Assembly: GCA_002110485.1 (NCBI GenBank)
Contig: MOWL01000024.1
Span: forward strand, 372,001 to 436,000
DNA length: 64,000 bases
From: Emergomyces orientalis
Taxonomy: Eukaryota; Ascomycota; Eurotiomycetes; Onygenales; Ajellomycetaceae
Direction: 5' to 3'
Shown here one piece after another: positions 9,485-21,700 of this stretch (position 1 is the first letter of the stretch; the number at the start of each line of letters is the position of its first letter). Made by a program: the position numbers and the translations under genes. The notes beneath the pieces were generated by a model. It saw only the letters and a list, made by a program, of their open reading frames with translations, was not told the DNA's origin and did not search any database.

Positions 9485-12400
9485 ATGTTTACTACACAAA
9501 ATAATAATAAAAAGAAGAAAAAAACTATCAAAAATGCTTTAAAAATAACTTTTATTCAAAACAATGTTGATAGAAATAAAGATGCTATTTATTCATGCTT
9601 ACAAATAGGCTTTGAAGAGCAAACTGACTTCATTCTATTATAAGAGTCAAATTTTGATATAGAACAACAATTTATAATTTCTCATTCAAGCTATCACTGC
9701 TTTTTACCAGAGAAATCAGATGTAAAAGCAAGAGTTGTGATATATGTAAGAAAAAGATCAAGATTTCAATTCAATATAAAAAGTAATTATATATCTAATT
9801 CTGATATTCTAGTTGGAGATATTATAGATACAAGAAATCAATTTGACAGTATTCAATTGATAAATATTTATAATGAAAAATCACTGAAGGTAAATGATAA
9901 TTCATGAACAGTTGACAGAGAACTGCTGAATTTAAGTCCAGAAAAAAATGCTATTATATGTGGTGATTTCAATGCACATCATATATGGTGGAATTCTGAA
10001 TGTGATTATTCAATAAGATCAGAGAAAATAGTAGAGTGGGCTCTACAACATGAATTAGATATTATAAATGAAATTGATAGACAGACCTTCTTTAGAAACA
10101 ACTTAATGAAGAAATCAATCATAGACTTAACCTTTCTATCAAAAAATTTGATTGAAAACAAGGTCTATAATTGATTTATTAATTCAGAAGAAACATCAGG
10201 ATCTGCTCATGAAGTTATTCAATTTAATATTGAAATTGATGAAAAGGAAACATGTGAGAATCCTCTACTATCAAATCAATATAATTTTGAAAAAGCTGAA
10301 TGGTCTGAAATCAATAAGAGAATTGAAGATTTAAAATTTGAAAAAAAAGAAGAATTATCAAATTGAAATGAAAAGACAATAATAACAGATATAATGCTAG
10401 AAAGTAGAACTAATATAATAACTGAAATTATATTAGAAAGCATTAGAAACTTTATACCAAAGAAAAAGCTCTCAGAATTCTCAAAACCTTGATGGTCAGA
10501 AGAAATAACAGAAAAAATAAAAAATCTAGCAAAAATAAAAAAAGAATGAAAAGAGAATATCATATCTTATGAAGAATATAAAAGAATAAGAAATAAATAT
10601 TTCACATTAATTAAAAAAGCTAAAACTAGCTGCTGGAATAAATTTCTTGAGAATGCACAGGGAAAAGAAATATTTAAAGCTTTTAAATATACAAAGTCTA
10701 AATCTGTTGCAAAGCTTCCATCTCTAAAATATAAAATAGAAAATGAGGAATATATTGCTCATTCTTTTGAACAAAAATGTCAGGCTTTTATGAAAATTCT
10801 ATTTCAAAAACCACCTCAATCTGAACAATATAGTTCAATAAGTGAATATATTGAAGATTCAAGATGGGCTTGGCCAGATCTATCTAGAAATGAACTTGAA
10901 ACTGCTGTTTTTACAAGTTCTACAAAAACAGCTGCAGAACCTGATACTATAAATCATTTAATCATTCAAAAAGTCTTTCATTCTCTGAAAAATGAATTAT
11001 TTGAATTATTCTCTCAACTAATGAAGAATGGGTATCACCCTGAATGCTGGAGACAAGCAACTGGTATAGTTCTTGCAAAACCAAATAGAAAAGCTACTAT
11101 GCCAAAGTCTTATAGAATTATATCACTTTTGAATTGCTTGGGAAAAATTCTTGAAAAAATAATAGCAACAAGATTATCATATCTAGACTCAATCACTGAT
11201 TTATTATATAATGATCAAATGGGTGGCAGAAAACAGAATTCTGCAATAGATACAGTTTTATCAATAATTCATGATATTCAAATGGCAAAAAATGAAGGCT
11301 TAGTTACAACAGCTGCTTTTATTGATATAAAAGGTGCTTTTGATCATGTTTCAAAGAATAAGCTAATAATTATTCTTCAAGAGATGAAACTACCAAAAGC
11401 ATTAATAAAGTGAGTTATATGTTTTATGTCAAAAAGATATATTTAACTACTTTTTGACTCATTAAAGCAAGATATTACTGAAATTGAAATAGAAGTTTCT
11501 CAGGGGTCTCCAGTCTCACCAATTCTATTTGCTATATATACAAAAAATCTATTCAAAGATAGAGAAATGGAGATAGTGAGATCTCCTAGCTATGTTGATG
11601 ATATAGGTCTGATTTTCAGCTCAAGAACAATAAAAGAAAATTGTGAAAATATTGAAAAAGCTGCGCAAGAGATATTTAATAGAGAAGATTTAAACCTAAT
11701 TCAATTTGATATGGAAAAAACTGAATTAATTCACTTTTTTCCAAAAAGATATGAAAAGGAAATAAGTTTAAATCTATTAAATCAAGAAATAAAGCCTAAA
11801 TCAGTTGTAAGATGGCTAGAAATCTGACTGGATTCAAAACTCAATTTTAAATCTCATATTCAAAAAAGAATGGCTCAAGCTGAAAGAGTTTTAAATAGTA
11901 TAATACAACTTTCTAATACTGAAAGGGGTTTATCATTTCAAGCTATGAGACAGCTATACATTGCATGTATAGCATCTATTTCTGATTATGGTGTTCAGAT
12001 ATGGTGGAAGAACCAGAAACACTTCATAGATAAGTTTCAAAAATTGCAGAATACAGCTTTAAGAAGAATTCTGGAAGCTTTCAAAACCTCTCCATGTAGA
12101 GCTATGGAAATAGAAGCTTCTATATCACCTCCTGAAATAAGATTTGAGAAGATATGCAAGAATTATGCACTGAGAATCATGAAAATGCCAGATATTCATT
12201 CAATTAGAAAAAGAATATCTATATCTTATCCTCCAATTCAATCTGGAAATGACTTAGATTGGAATAGATATCTAGATTGAAATGAAAGTCAAGAAAATCA
12301 AGAAAATGAGAGAAATAGAAAAAAAAATTCCTTCTCAACTATATAGAGTATGCTTAATGATTAAAGATGAGTTCTCCTCATTAAATATTGAAAAGATTGA

Positions 12401-13433
12401 ACATGAAAAGCTATATTCATGAAAAGAAAAACTAGACTTAATGATTTCAATTGAAATAAGTGCATTATCAAAACCAGAAGAAGCTGAGAATCATAAAAGA
12501 ATAATAGAGAAAATTGATTTTAAAAAGTCAATTCTAATCTATTCAGATGGTTCAATGAATGAAAATAAAGGCCTAGAAGCTGGAATAGCATATACAGAAG
12601 ATAATTACAAATATACATCAGATTCATGGAATATTGGAAATGAATGTGAAGTATTTGATGCTGAATTATATGCTATTATGAAAGCTTTTAAACTGATAGA
12701 AATAAAAGCTTCAAAAAGAAAAGATATGAAAGAAGCATGGATTTTTTCAGATAGTCAAGCAGCTTTGAAAAGAATTCAAAAAAATGAAATTCATAATAAT
12801 CAAATGAATATAGAAGTAATTCTAAAGATATGCAAAAGAATTCAATTAAAATATAAGACAAAGATATATCTGAGCTGGGTTCCTGCTCATATAAATATAC
12901 ATGGAAATGAGCTTGCTGATGAAGCAGCAAAGAAAGGAACAGAACTAAATATTGCAAGTTCAAAAATAGTTTCATGGTCTTTTATTAAAAGAAAGATAAA
13001 AGAGAATTGCTTAGAAAAATGACATAAAATATGAGAAAAACAAAGAAAAAGTCCTCACTATCTTAGATTTGAAACTAAACCTAAATGGAAATCATGCTCT
13101 ATTAAGTGCAAGAAGAAGCTTTTCTCCTCAATCATTCAATTGAAACTAGGTCATGGCTATTTCAAATCTTATTTGAAAAGAATATCTGATATTGAAAGTG
13201 AAAATTGTGAATATTGTGACTCTCTTGAAGACTCAGAACATATCTTAATGAATTGCTCATTAAATCAAGAACTTAGAGCTGAACTGAGATATAAATATAA
13301 GCTGAGAGAAATGAATATGAAACTACTATTTTCAACTGAAATAGGCAGTCAATATTTAATTGATTTTCTCAATGAAACTCAAATAGCTACTAGAAATCAA
13401 TTCTATTTCAAAGATGAAAATATAAATGAATGA
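9485..13433 (+). pseudogene. LINE copy 1 ORF2: endonuclease, RT, RNase H (decayed)
   Basis: Frame is held from ATG 9485 to 12280 (932 codons), then shifts once between 12280 and 12303 and runs on to 13433. Domains: APE-type endonuclease (about 9540-10150) with CGDFNAHH near 9958; a linker with PW(W)SEE near 10487; RT (about 10930-11900) with SYVDDIGL near 11588 as catalytic box and FDHVSKN upstream; RNase H (about 12530-12960) with IYSDGS, AELYA, FSDSQAA and a late GNELADEA, so D-E-D-D look intact; and a Cys-rich CEYCDSLEDSEHILMNC segment near 13206. Stops are mainly TGA at Trp positions (9905, 10172, 10364, 10490, 10550, 11411, 11825, 12278, 12420, 13020, 13032), with TAA at Gln near 9641 and 11444. 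Confidence 0.88.
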
Positions 13434-13836
13434 GAATCTGAAATATTCTTTATAAAAACTGCTAGATATTATATAATATCTCACTATTTCTTTTGTGTTA
13501 GAGTCTGTCTTTTATTTCCTTTGTATTCATGTCATGAGTTATTTTGTCTATCATTAATTTATTTTCTTTGTAATCACTTGAAAATTATATGAAAAAAAGA
13601 GAATATAAATAATCTTCAAAGATATTTATAAATAAATAAATAAAAAAAAGAAAAATCAATTTGCTGACTATTCTGGGCTGGAATTCAAGTATTGCAAGTG
13701 CTATTTATTTGAAGAAAAAATGTATAGTAATTAGTGTTAAAGTTAGAAAAATCCTGAGACTCTTTGAGTCTCAGATAGATATCATAGTCTCTGACTGCAT
13801 ATATATCTATAATTGAAGAATAATAATAATAATAAT
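13434..13836 (+). other. LINE copy 1 3' UTR with terminal stem-loop and AAT repeat tail
   Basis: AT-rich and non-coding. At 13754-13774 lies CTGAGACTC-TTT-GAGTCTCAG (9-bp stem, triloop), followed by a conserved ATAGTCTCTGACTGCATAT block and then an (AAT)n tail at 13818-13836. The same hairpin occurs in LINE copy 2, with one more base pair, and a different-sequence hairpin occupies the same place in LINE copy 3. In LINEs such 3' stem-loops are recognised by the element's own RT during target-primed reverse transcription. Confidence 0.75.
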
Positions 13837-13911
13837 TTGATATTAGTGTTAAATCAATTATTGAATGATTCTGTATATTATTTCTAAAGAAAGTTTGTCT
13901 ATCAGTTTCAT
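13837..13911 (-). repeat. 75-bp antisense fragment of LINE endonuclease region
   Basis: From TTTGATATTAGTG to CAGTTTCATT this matches about 53826-53900 of the palindrome LINE, with a single G/A difference seen by eye. It lies between the LINE copy 1 tail and the gag remnant of gypsy family B. It is the scar of an older LINE in which neighbouring elements inserted or recombined. Confidence 0.75.
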
Positions 13912-14961
13912 TTGTTTGGCGTGATAGTCACATTCTGTATACATGAGTTTGAATGTGAGTGATTCATCTGTTCTGAGCTGCTGATGACATTTTTTGTATT
14001 CTTTTCAAATTTATTATTCATGATCAGTTCAGAAGTTCTCTGTGATTTATCATATATATTTCTTACAACATTCATATTTTTGTATAAGAAATTCTGCACA
14101 ATTTTTTCATTCTTATTCCATTAAGATTGACTCTCAATTTTGACTGTGTTGAGTAGAGATGTTCTGATTAATCTTTTTATTAGATTTTTACTCTTCTAAT
14201 TTTCTTCAGTTAAATTTCAGAAATTCTGTTTTCATAATTCTTGTTTTTCAAGATTTCTTTTCTATCTGTTCTGTTGCTTTTAGATATTTTGTGATCTGAT
14301 ATTCTTCTCTAGTAGCTCTTAATTTTCAATTATGATGCTTGTCATTGTGTTGTGAGCATTGTCTTGCTTGATGTTCATTCAGATTTCTTGCAATAGAAAC
14401 ACAGGTTTTCTTTCTGACAACATTGTTTCTTGTTGTTTTTGTCTTGACAAGGTTTCATGATAGTGTTGAGTTCCATGAATTGTGGTTCATATGAATCATG
14501 TCATTTCTTTGTATTTTTTATATGATTTATATATTGATCTTTTTTCTTCATTCATCTTGCATAGAGTCTGTTGTCAATTTGCACTGCAGATTCTATCATT
14601 TTAGTCATAGACACTGATTATTCTGTCATTCTGAAGATTTTATCTTTGACATCATCTTTCAGTTCTTGATAGTATTGAGCTGTCAAAGCTTCACTATCCC
14701 AGTTCAAATGTGAACTGTATTGCTGAAAAACTGATGCAAATTATATCACTGATTCTGTCTGTTTGAGTGCAAAGATTTTCTGTGCTGCTGAATACTTTTC
14801 ATCAATTTCATCAAAAATCAATTTGATTAACTTGACAAAGTTATCATATTAACTGAAAATTCTATTAGCCATGTCATCTCAGTCATCTTCTTTTTCATGG
14901 AATCAAGACCTGACTCTAGATTCAAACCAATCAAAAGCTGTTTCTGTCAAATATGTAGATG
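13912..14961 (-). pseudogene. Gypsy family B gag, downstream segment (decayed)
   Basis: Read on the - strand this continues the gag begun at 25926. Across the ACAG target duplication the frame reads DKVMTASTYLTETAFDWF, typical Retrotrans_gag. Further on are FVKLIKLIFDEIDEKYSAAQ and a zinc-knuckle remnant CFYCKKSE near 14400. Stops are mainly TGA plus some TAA. The coding signal fades into a Ser/Asn-rich region toward 13912, where the element is truncated against LINE sequence. No protease or pol of this copy is present here. Confidence 0.75.
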
Positions 14962-14965
14962 CTGT
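14962..14965. repeat. Target-site duplication of family A copy 2 (left)
   Basis: CTGT on the + strand directly before the LTR end at 14966, matching CTGT at 25695-25698 directly after the other LTR. Removing the element and one CTGT restores the family B gag frame, which supports a 4-bp duplication; the fifth base differs. Confidence 0.8.
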
Positions 14966-15313
14966 TGAAGTGGAATAAGGGGTTGTGCGCTTTTGGCGGC
15001 ACGTGGGCAGGAGCAGCGGGATCGTAAGAAGGTTGATAAGTTCGCTGTGTATACAATATTCTATTCAATGAGCTATCCAAATAGCAATACAAAAGAACAT
15101 GTAGGAGATTCAAATATAGAAGAAGAACAAGTAATCAATCACATATTAAATTATATAATTAAAAAGAAGCAATCTCACTGCTCTGCGTACAATCAATCTT
15201 CGCCGAATCCACACGTGTGTCAAGGAAAGATGGGAATATGAGGCAACCATGCCAAACAAATATATGAGACAGTCTCAGTGAAAAGTAATACCATGCTGAG
15301 ATTTCTCATCACA
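14966..15313 (-). repeat. 3' LTR of family A copy 2 (348 bp)
   Basis: Reads TGTGATGAGA...CCACTTCA on the - strand. Same length and ends as the other two family A LTRs. It differs from its own 5' LTR mainly at former CpG sites (for example GGGGAATCTCGG against GAGAAATCTCAG), so it has been in place for some time. Confidence 0.9.
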
Positions 15314-15638
15314 CATCTCCCCTCTCTATAGCTTGCTGACCTGGCAAGTAAGAATGCGATCTGAATGAATGAAAACAAGAAATTACAGAAAAGAATTAAT
15401 TAAGAATCAAGAAAATGAAAGACAATCAATAAAAGAATATAGAAAAGAGAAAGAAAAAGTGAACAGCAGAGAAAAGAAAAACAAGCAAGAATAAAAGAAA
15501 ACAAGAAAATAAGCAAGCAGAATATGATCAGCATGATGACAGTGACAAGATGCAGCAAATGTGGCAACAGTGTGATCATGATTGGTCAATCTTTTGACAG
15601 CTCAGAGCTGGGAAAATATGATTGACTGATGACTGCGG
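15314..15638 (-). other. Family A copy 2 3' non-coding region and polypurine tract
   Basis: Counterpart of 8194-8517. On the - strand a polypurine run (AGAGAGGGGAGATG) sits directly before the LTR, preceded by a pyrimidine-rich region and a decayed CCAAT/hairpin block near 15570-15630. No coding signal. Confidence 0.65.
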
Positions 15639-18269
15639 CTATTCGGCGGGCGCATTCTCGCGGTCATGCACCGGAATCTGCATAGTCTTGCTCTCGGCGA
15701 CAGCGCGATCTCCCTCAATTGAGGCAAGGGGGATGTTCCTCTTCAGACAATAGAAACAGCTACATTCTCCAAATAATTCCTTCTCTGTAGCCATCATGAT
15801 CTCAAAACACTGAATCTCTTCGGTGACTGCTCTCTTGTGCCACTTCTCAATGTATTCTTGCAGCGAACTGCCCTTGCTGTTGAAGAGAATATCTTGCTCA
15901 TGCCTGATCATAGAGTCATTCCACTTCTGTCGACCCACCAGAGCATCCGAAATCGCTCCAAGACCTGTGACCGGAACAGCAGCAGGGTACCGATATGGAA
16001 TACTTCCATATAATACCGAAAGGCCAGAGGGTGTTGACAGCCTGGCAACCAAATTGCGATGTGCTCAGGAGAGCTGCTCCCATGATCCACTTTTGAGAAC
16101 TTCAAGAGAGTGCCTGTCATTCTGAATTCCAACATACCACGGCAGCATTGTCTTGTGTTCCTTAGTAGCAGGCCCGGTGCTTCCATGAGGAAGATGCGGC
16201 ATGGTTATTCAAGCATCACCTTGCTTGCATGGGACAGTCATCCACTGTGTTCTGAAGTTGTTGAGATTCTTGTTGATGAGCATCTCAGATGTCATCTATT
16301 GAACAATTCCATCATTCAGGAGATTGTGAGTGTGCAGGTGTCTGTTCCATTCTTGAATATTTTGATGCATTCCTGGGACTATGGTGGTGCAATTCCTCCC
16401 ATCTTCATTGCTGAAAGACACTGATCCCTGAATCATATTCACTTCATGATTTTCCTCCGCCAGGCGTTTAATATTGACATCAATATGGCGGAAGTAAGTG
16501 CTATCCCCAGACAAGGCGTATTTTGCATAATAGGGATAGGAAATCAGGTGCATGTGATGATCAGAGCAGAGAGCAACATACCACACATAATACAGTGAAT
16601 CTTGACAGATGATCTGTTGAACAATTCTGTGCAATATTGTTCAGAGTCATCTTCAGGTCTTCTTATCTTTTTGCTGATGAAACCTGTACATGCTTCATTC
16701 AACTGTGGCAATCTTCACCAGAGTGTTGTAATTATTGTTGACCTCTGCCGCCTTCATCGCGTTCATCCATCTAAATATTGACAGGATGACAGAACCATCT
16801 TTCTTCCATTGCTGAAAAGCTGCACTGGAATTGAAATCAAGAAAAGCAAGTCAGGCCAGTGTTTGTTTTCAATTTGATGATGTAACTGGTGATAGGTGAT
16901 TATGGCGCATTTGATATACCTGTAGCATATCTTCAGGGCGAGGAGGTCAGCAATCAAGACAGAAGAAATGATATGTGTCATCAGCAGCTCACATCTGTTC
17001 AAGATTCTGGCGATTATTCACCACAAGCCTGATTCTCTTTATCAGCCCCGCATGGTCAAGATCGCGTGTAAGAAGTCCAATCTTACTGCTGAGATTTACT
17101 GAATGCAGGTAGCATATAGTCAAGCCTTGTTGCAGAAGTCTGGCTATCTTGTTCAGAAGATGCATCAGCTGACATTCTTCTATTTTCTTTGTATCTCTAA
17201 GCTGCGCTTTCACATCCACAGAAACATAGAGAGAACACCAGCATTCTCTGTTCACTGTTGTATGCTGCTTGTCAGTTGCTTCTACCAAAGCAGGGCTATC
17301 TTGATCAACCCCCATATTCTCAAATTCTGCAACTTGGTCAGGGCTGAGAAGTTCAGCAAGATGAATGTCTGACAAGACTGCAGACAGGCTGCTGACATCT
17401 GAAAGCAAGGATTGGCCGGAGACGCGGTGAGAAGTACGCACAGGAGGACTATGTATAGAACCTTGAGAAGATTCAAGTGAGAGTGCACTGAAGCATATCA
17501 TGTTCAACACACAGGGAGAAGGTAGAGGAGACTGACCAGTCATATGTTGATCAGAAGGGGATAGGACACGTTCTTGAGGCTGGGGTGAAGCAACTGTCAT
17601 AGAATCTTCAGTGAGAATTCTGCCAGGATCAAAGATAAAATCTGCAGCTTGAAGATTTCCTTGTGTGATCTCTTGGCCAATAAAATTGGAATTGGCTGCT
17701 GCTTCGATATCTGTCAACATGATTGTCTTATATCGCTTAACTCCTCGTTGAGGTGGCTGAGTGATGCGAGCCCACATTGCTTGATTGATCCGGCCGATTG
17801 CAGAAGCATATTCGTGATGTAGGGCCAGGGTTTGACAGGCACGTTGCATCCGCTCTGAAGTCATGATATGCCAGAACAAATCCATGCAAACTTTTCCCCA
17901 CATCCTGATGCATGTAGTATATGCTATGGCGCAGCGATCGCGCTGTTCAGCTACCTGAGCAGCAACTCGTTGAAGCTCCGCCGTCTGGTTATCAAATGCT
18001 TGCTGGGCCACCATCTGGCGCCAGAATTCATCATTTCTCATTCACTCATAGAATGCAGCAACCTCATCTTGAGCTGTCTCATGGTGCTTTATGAGTAGAT
18101 TACCGATCTCACATTGTGCTTGGTAGCGAACCTGCGGATTCTGACCCAGAGAATTGACATAAGCTTGCAGCTCCATCACTGTATGAAAAACATGGTTATC
18201 ATATATCACAAAAGCAAGCTGACTCGCTGGTCTCAGTACCAGAGTGTGTTGGCTAGAGGGGTTCAACAT
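15639..18269 (-). pseudogene. Family A copy 2 ORF3: dioxygenase-like protein (decayed)
   Basis: Collinear with 5563-8193; the longest uninterrupted piece is 350 residues (18041-16989). The metal-binding motif FRHIDVNI is kept (about 16480-16510), and so is the later His in LPHGS. The Arg expected to bind 2-oxoglutarate has become His (KEHKT against KERKT in copy 1, about 16155), a CGC-to-CAC change. Many Arg residues have become Cys, His, Gln or TGA through CpG decay. One nonsense codon is shared with copy 1 (at the position of 7621), so the copies derive from a parent already carrying it or were hit independently. Confidence 0.7.
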
Positions 18270-18724
18270 CTTTGTAATGAAATAAGAAAATATAGAGAAA
18301 AATCAATGAATTAAAAATAGAAAAAGAAACTTGAATGCCAATTTGAAAAAGAAAAATGATTATCTGAGCAGAGCAGGTCAATAATATAATACTTTCTCAA
18401 GATGAATTTTGAAAGATAATGTGAAAAGCAGTCAACATGCAGTGAGAGTGACAGCAGTTCATAAAATTCACTGTCAGCTTCAATCTGACCCAGAGAATTG
18501 AATATCAAAGAGAAAGTAAACAAAATAAAGAAAAGATAATATCAAGAGATTAAAATTAGAAGAAACTGATATAATGCATGAAAAACATGCAAGAAAGAAA
18601 CAGAATCATGAAAATAGAGACTAAGAAAACAGCAACTTGAATGAAGAAAACAATAACAAGAAAATCATTATACAAAGAAAAACAGCAGTCAGATAATGAC
18701 TGCAAACTTCTTATCATGAGAGAT
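18270..18724 (-). promoter_or_regulatory. Family A copy 2 pyrimidine-rich spacer before ORF3
   Basis: Counterpart of 5107-5562: pyrimidine-rich on the - strand, ending just before the ORF3 ATG at 18269. Its retention at the same length in both copies argues for a functional leader or promoter. Apparent short frames here are low-complexity shadows. Confidence 0.45.
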
Positions 18725-21700
18725 TCATGACTGCAAGTCATTCTGACTCTCTCTCAAAAAATTCTTTTTATCAGTATCTTGTATATTCACCTCTTTCTCT
18801 TCATCAATATCATTTGCTTCATTGATATTATTCTCTGCAATCAGCATTTGATTGTCTCAGAGATAGAACCTTTTTAATCTATTATCTGTGATAGTATTCT
18901 GAAACAGCAAATCATTCAGCTCTTTCAGATGATAGGTTTCTTTCTCATGGTTTGCTTCTCAGATTCGATACGGGCCCAGCCATCAGAAGTTGAGCTTGGC
19001 AGAATAGGACATTTCTAGCTTGATATCATGTAAAAGCATCAAATCACTTATCTGCAATGATTCTTGAACTAATTACTTAGTTTCATTAAATAGATCTCAG
19101 TTCTTTTCTCTCACATGGTGCAGGTGATGAGTGATCTTCTTCAGATCTTCATCTCTCTTTTTCAATTGTCAAATATGCATATATATCAAATCAGCACGGG
19201 ATTGCACTGTCTGCCAGAGAAGTGTTTGCCAAGTTGGAATGTCAAGCTCTATTGAAAGAATAGCATTGTAGCCATATTGCAGGCGGAACAGGGTTTCACC
19301 AGTAGATTGCTGAATGGTGACGCGATCTGCCCATAGCGCAGAATGGAAATGATTAACCCAGCTTCTTCCATCTGCAGCTAGCTTTGAAAGCGCATCGGAT
19401 ATCGGGCGGTGACTGTGTTTGACCATGCCATTAGCCTTCGCATTGTATGGTGAGATGGTTATTTGATTAACACAATATTTAATGATGAGAATCTTAGTCC
19501 ATTTTTAATTCTTCAGCCTGTCATCACACACTAATTTCTGAAAGCAGCTGTGTTGACAAATGATATTCTCATAGATGAATTGCACCACATTCTCAGCTGT
19601 TCCACGAGCGAGAGAGTGGCCTTTCATTCAGTCAGTGAGATTATTTCAAGCAATAACAGTACATTGCTTGTCTCAGTTCTTCAGAAACTTGACAACATTG
19701 ATACATCACTTGTCTCATAGATAATTGTGGCTTGTTGGATATAGTGGTTCTTTCAAGCGAGCGCCATTCCTCAGCTGACATACTGTGCAGCTTTTGCAAT
19801 AATTCTTGATGACTTTTCAGATATCTTCCCATCAATATCACTGTGTGATCTTGTGGTTTGTGGCCTCACAGTCTTTATGACCAGATTCATCATGCATTCA
19901 AGCAACAATATTCTTTTGCTCAGATGAGTTATCAACCACGCGTCTCAGAGGAATTCCCTTGCCTGATCATCAGAATAGATGTTGACCTTGAATGATATAT
20001 CAAAGTGCATGCTTGTGCCATTTAGAAAAGACAGAACGTGGTATATCATCCAGCCGCTTCATGGTGATGAGAAACCTCGCAATTGATTCACTGCAATCAG
20101 AATAATCAGGCGAAAGAACACACACACTCAATGACTCAGAAGCATCCACACCGCTGACATCGAAATCAGGAACTGTCAAAGATGCAACACTAATATAGTT
20201 GAGTTCTGCATCTATGAAATTATCAATATCTTGATCCTCAGAAACCTCACCCTCAGCAGAAGGTCAACAAGATAGCCCATCTGCAGCAGTATACTTCTGA
20301 CCAGGCACATGTTGAACTTCGAAATCAAACATCTGAATCCAGGCAAGCCAGCCAGTAACAAGAGCACCAGGCAGATCAGTGACAGATTGATTGAGCTGTG
20401 CCACTAGAGTCTTCACATCAGTTTCCAGAATAAAGTGAACACCATACAGGTAATAACAGCATTTCTTTAGTATCTTGAGCACAGCGCGGCATTCTCGCTT
20501 TCCTGCATCATATTTTGCTTCAGTGGGGCTCCAGATTCCGCTCTCATATCAGCAAGGGTGTAGCTTTCCATTCAATTTATCCTGTTGGCTGAGTGTTCCA
20601 CCCCATTCTTCAAGACAGGCATTCATGGCCATCACGATATCACCGGCATCTTCAGAATAATCAATGCAGCAAAGTGCAGGGGCAGTTGTCAGAGCATTCT
20701 TCAAAATTGTCATTGCATTCACTTGTTCAAGATCTCAGGTAAAAGGAATGTTCTTCTTGAATAGAATATAGATAGGTATAGAAATGATAGCGAAATTCGG
20801 AATCCATATTCTATAGTAAACACAAACACCTAAGAAAGCTCAGGCATCTGTGACATCTGTTGAATCCAGTCACTCAACGATTTTGACGATTTTCGCAGCT
20901 TCGGGGCGCCTGCCGTCAGCATCCACAACATATCCGACTAGAACCATACCGGAGCAGGCGAATTCTGACTTTCCAACCTGGATACACATGTCCGCGAGTT
21001 CTATGCTGATGAGGGTGGCATCTAAGTTTTGCAGATGCTTCAGAACAAATTTCTGAATATCTGGTATCACTTCTTCATCATTGTAACGCGTCCGCGGGCC
21101 TTTCACATCAATATCATCCATAAAATTGTCTGCTTGATGCGGTATGTTCGATCGAAGAATGCATGCCATGATTCAGCAGAACTGTGCAATAGAATTCATC
21201 ATGTCTTGTGACAGTGCTGTCTGATGAAGCAACTCAATCAGAGTAAGAAAAGCTGTCATATCTCAGCTGTCTTCATGTAAAGAAACTTGATCATATTCAG
21301 AAAAGAAATCCATCATGCTTGTTATCTTCATTTCTGCGAAATCCTCAGCAAATGTGTCTGCACTAGATGAAATATATGCATCGCGAATAGTGACAGCATT
21401 CATGTCCATGTATGTGTTGACAATGTAATATTTCCCAGCTTCTTTCTTCTTGACAAGAAATCACTTATTTCAATACAAATCATAACAATGTTTATAAACT
21501 TCAGAATCAACATGTTCATGAAGCATATTGATGATTGTAGAGACAAGCTTTCAAGAAATAGAAAATTCTACTGCTTGCCATGCTTTATGCAGAGCAATGT
21601 GAATCTTGACAAATGAAGAGATTTCTTTTATAAATATTCTGCAATTTTTAAAACTTTATGTGAGAACTTTTTCTCTTCTAAGCAGAATCTCAATCAAAAG

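Larger units (their letters stand above)
8866..13836 (+). mobile_element. AT-rich non-LTR retrotransposon (LINE), copy 1
   Basis: A Tad/I-like LINE in the + orientation: a 5'-truncated ORF1 with zinc knuckles, an ORF2 with endonuclease, RT and RNase H, a 3' UTR with a stem-loop, and a tail of AAT/TAA repeats ending at about 13836. Its 5' part is lost where the family A LTR abuts. The last kilobase is nearly identical to the truncated insertion at 49082-50120, and the body is homologous to the LINE in the palindrome (50231-56150 and 60001-64000). It is far more AT-rich than the family A element. Confidence 0.9.

Noticed and set aside
9485..13433. TGA read as tryptophan (alternative genetic code) in the LINEs
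   Set aside because: The intact SLC6-type (653 aa) and FunK1 (795 aa) genes use only TGG for Trp and contain no in-frame TGA, and Trp-to-TGA changes also break host-like pseudogenes. Mutation explains this better; kept only as a finding about spectrum.
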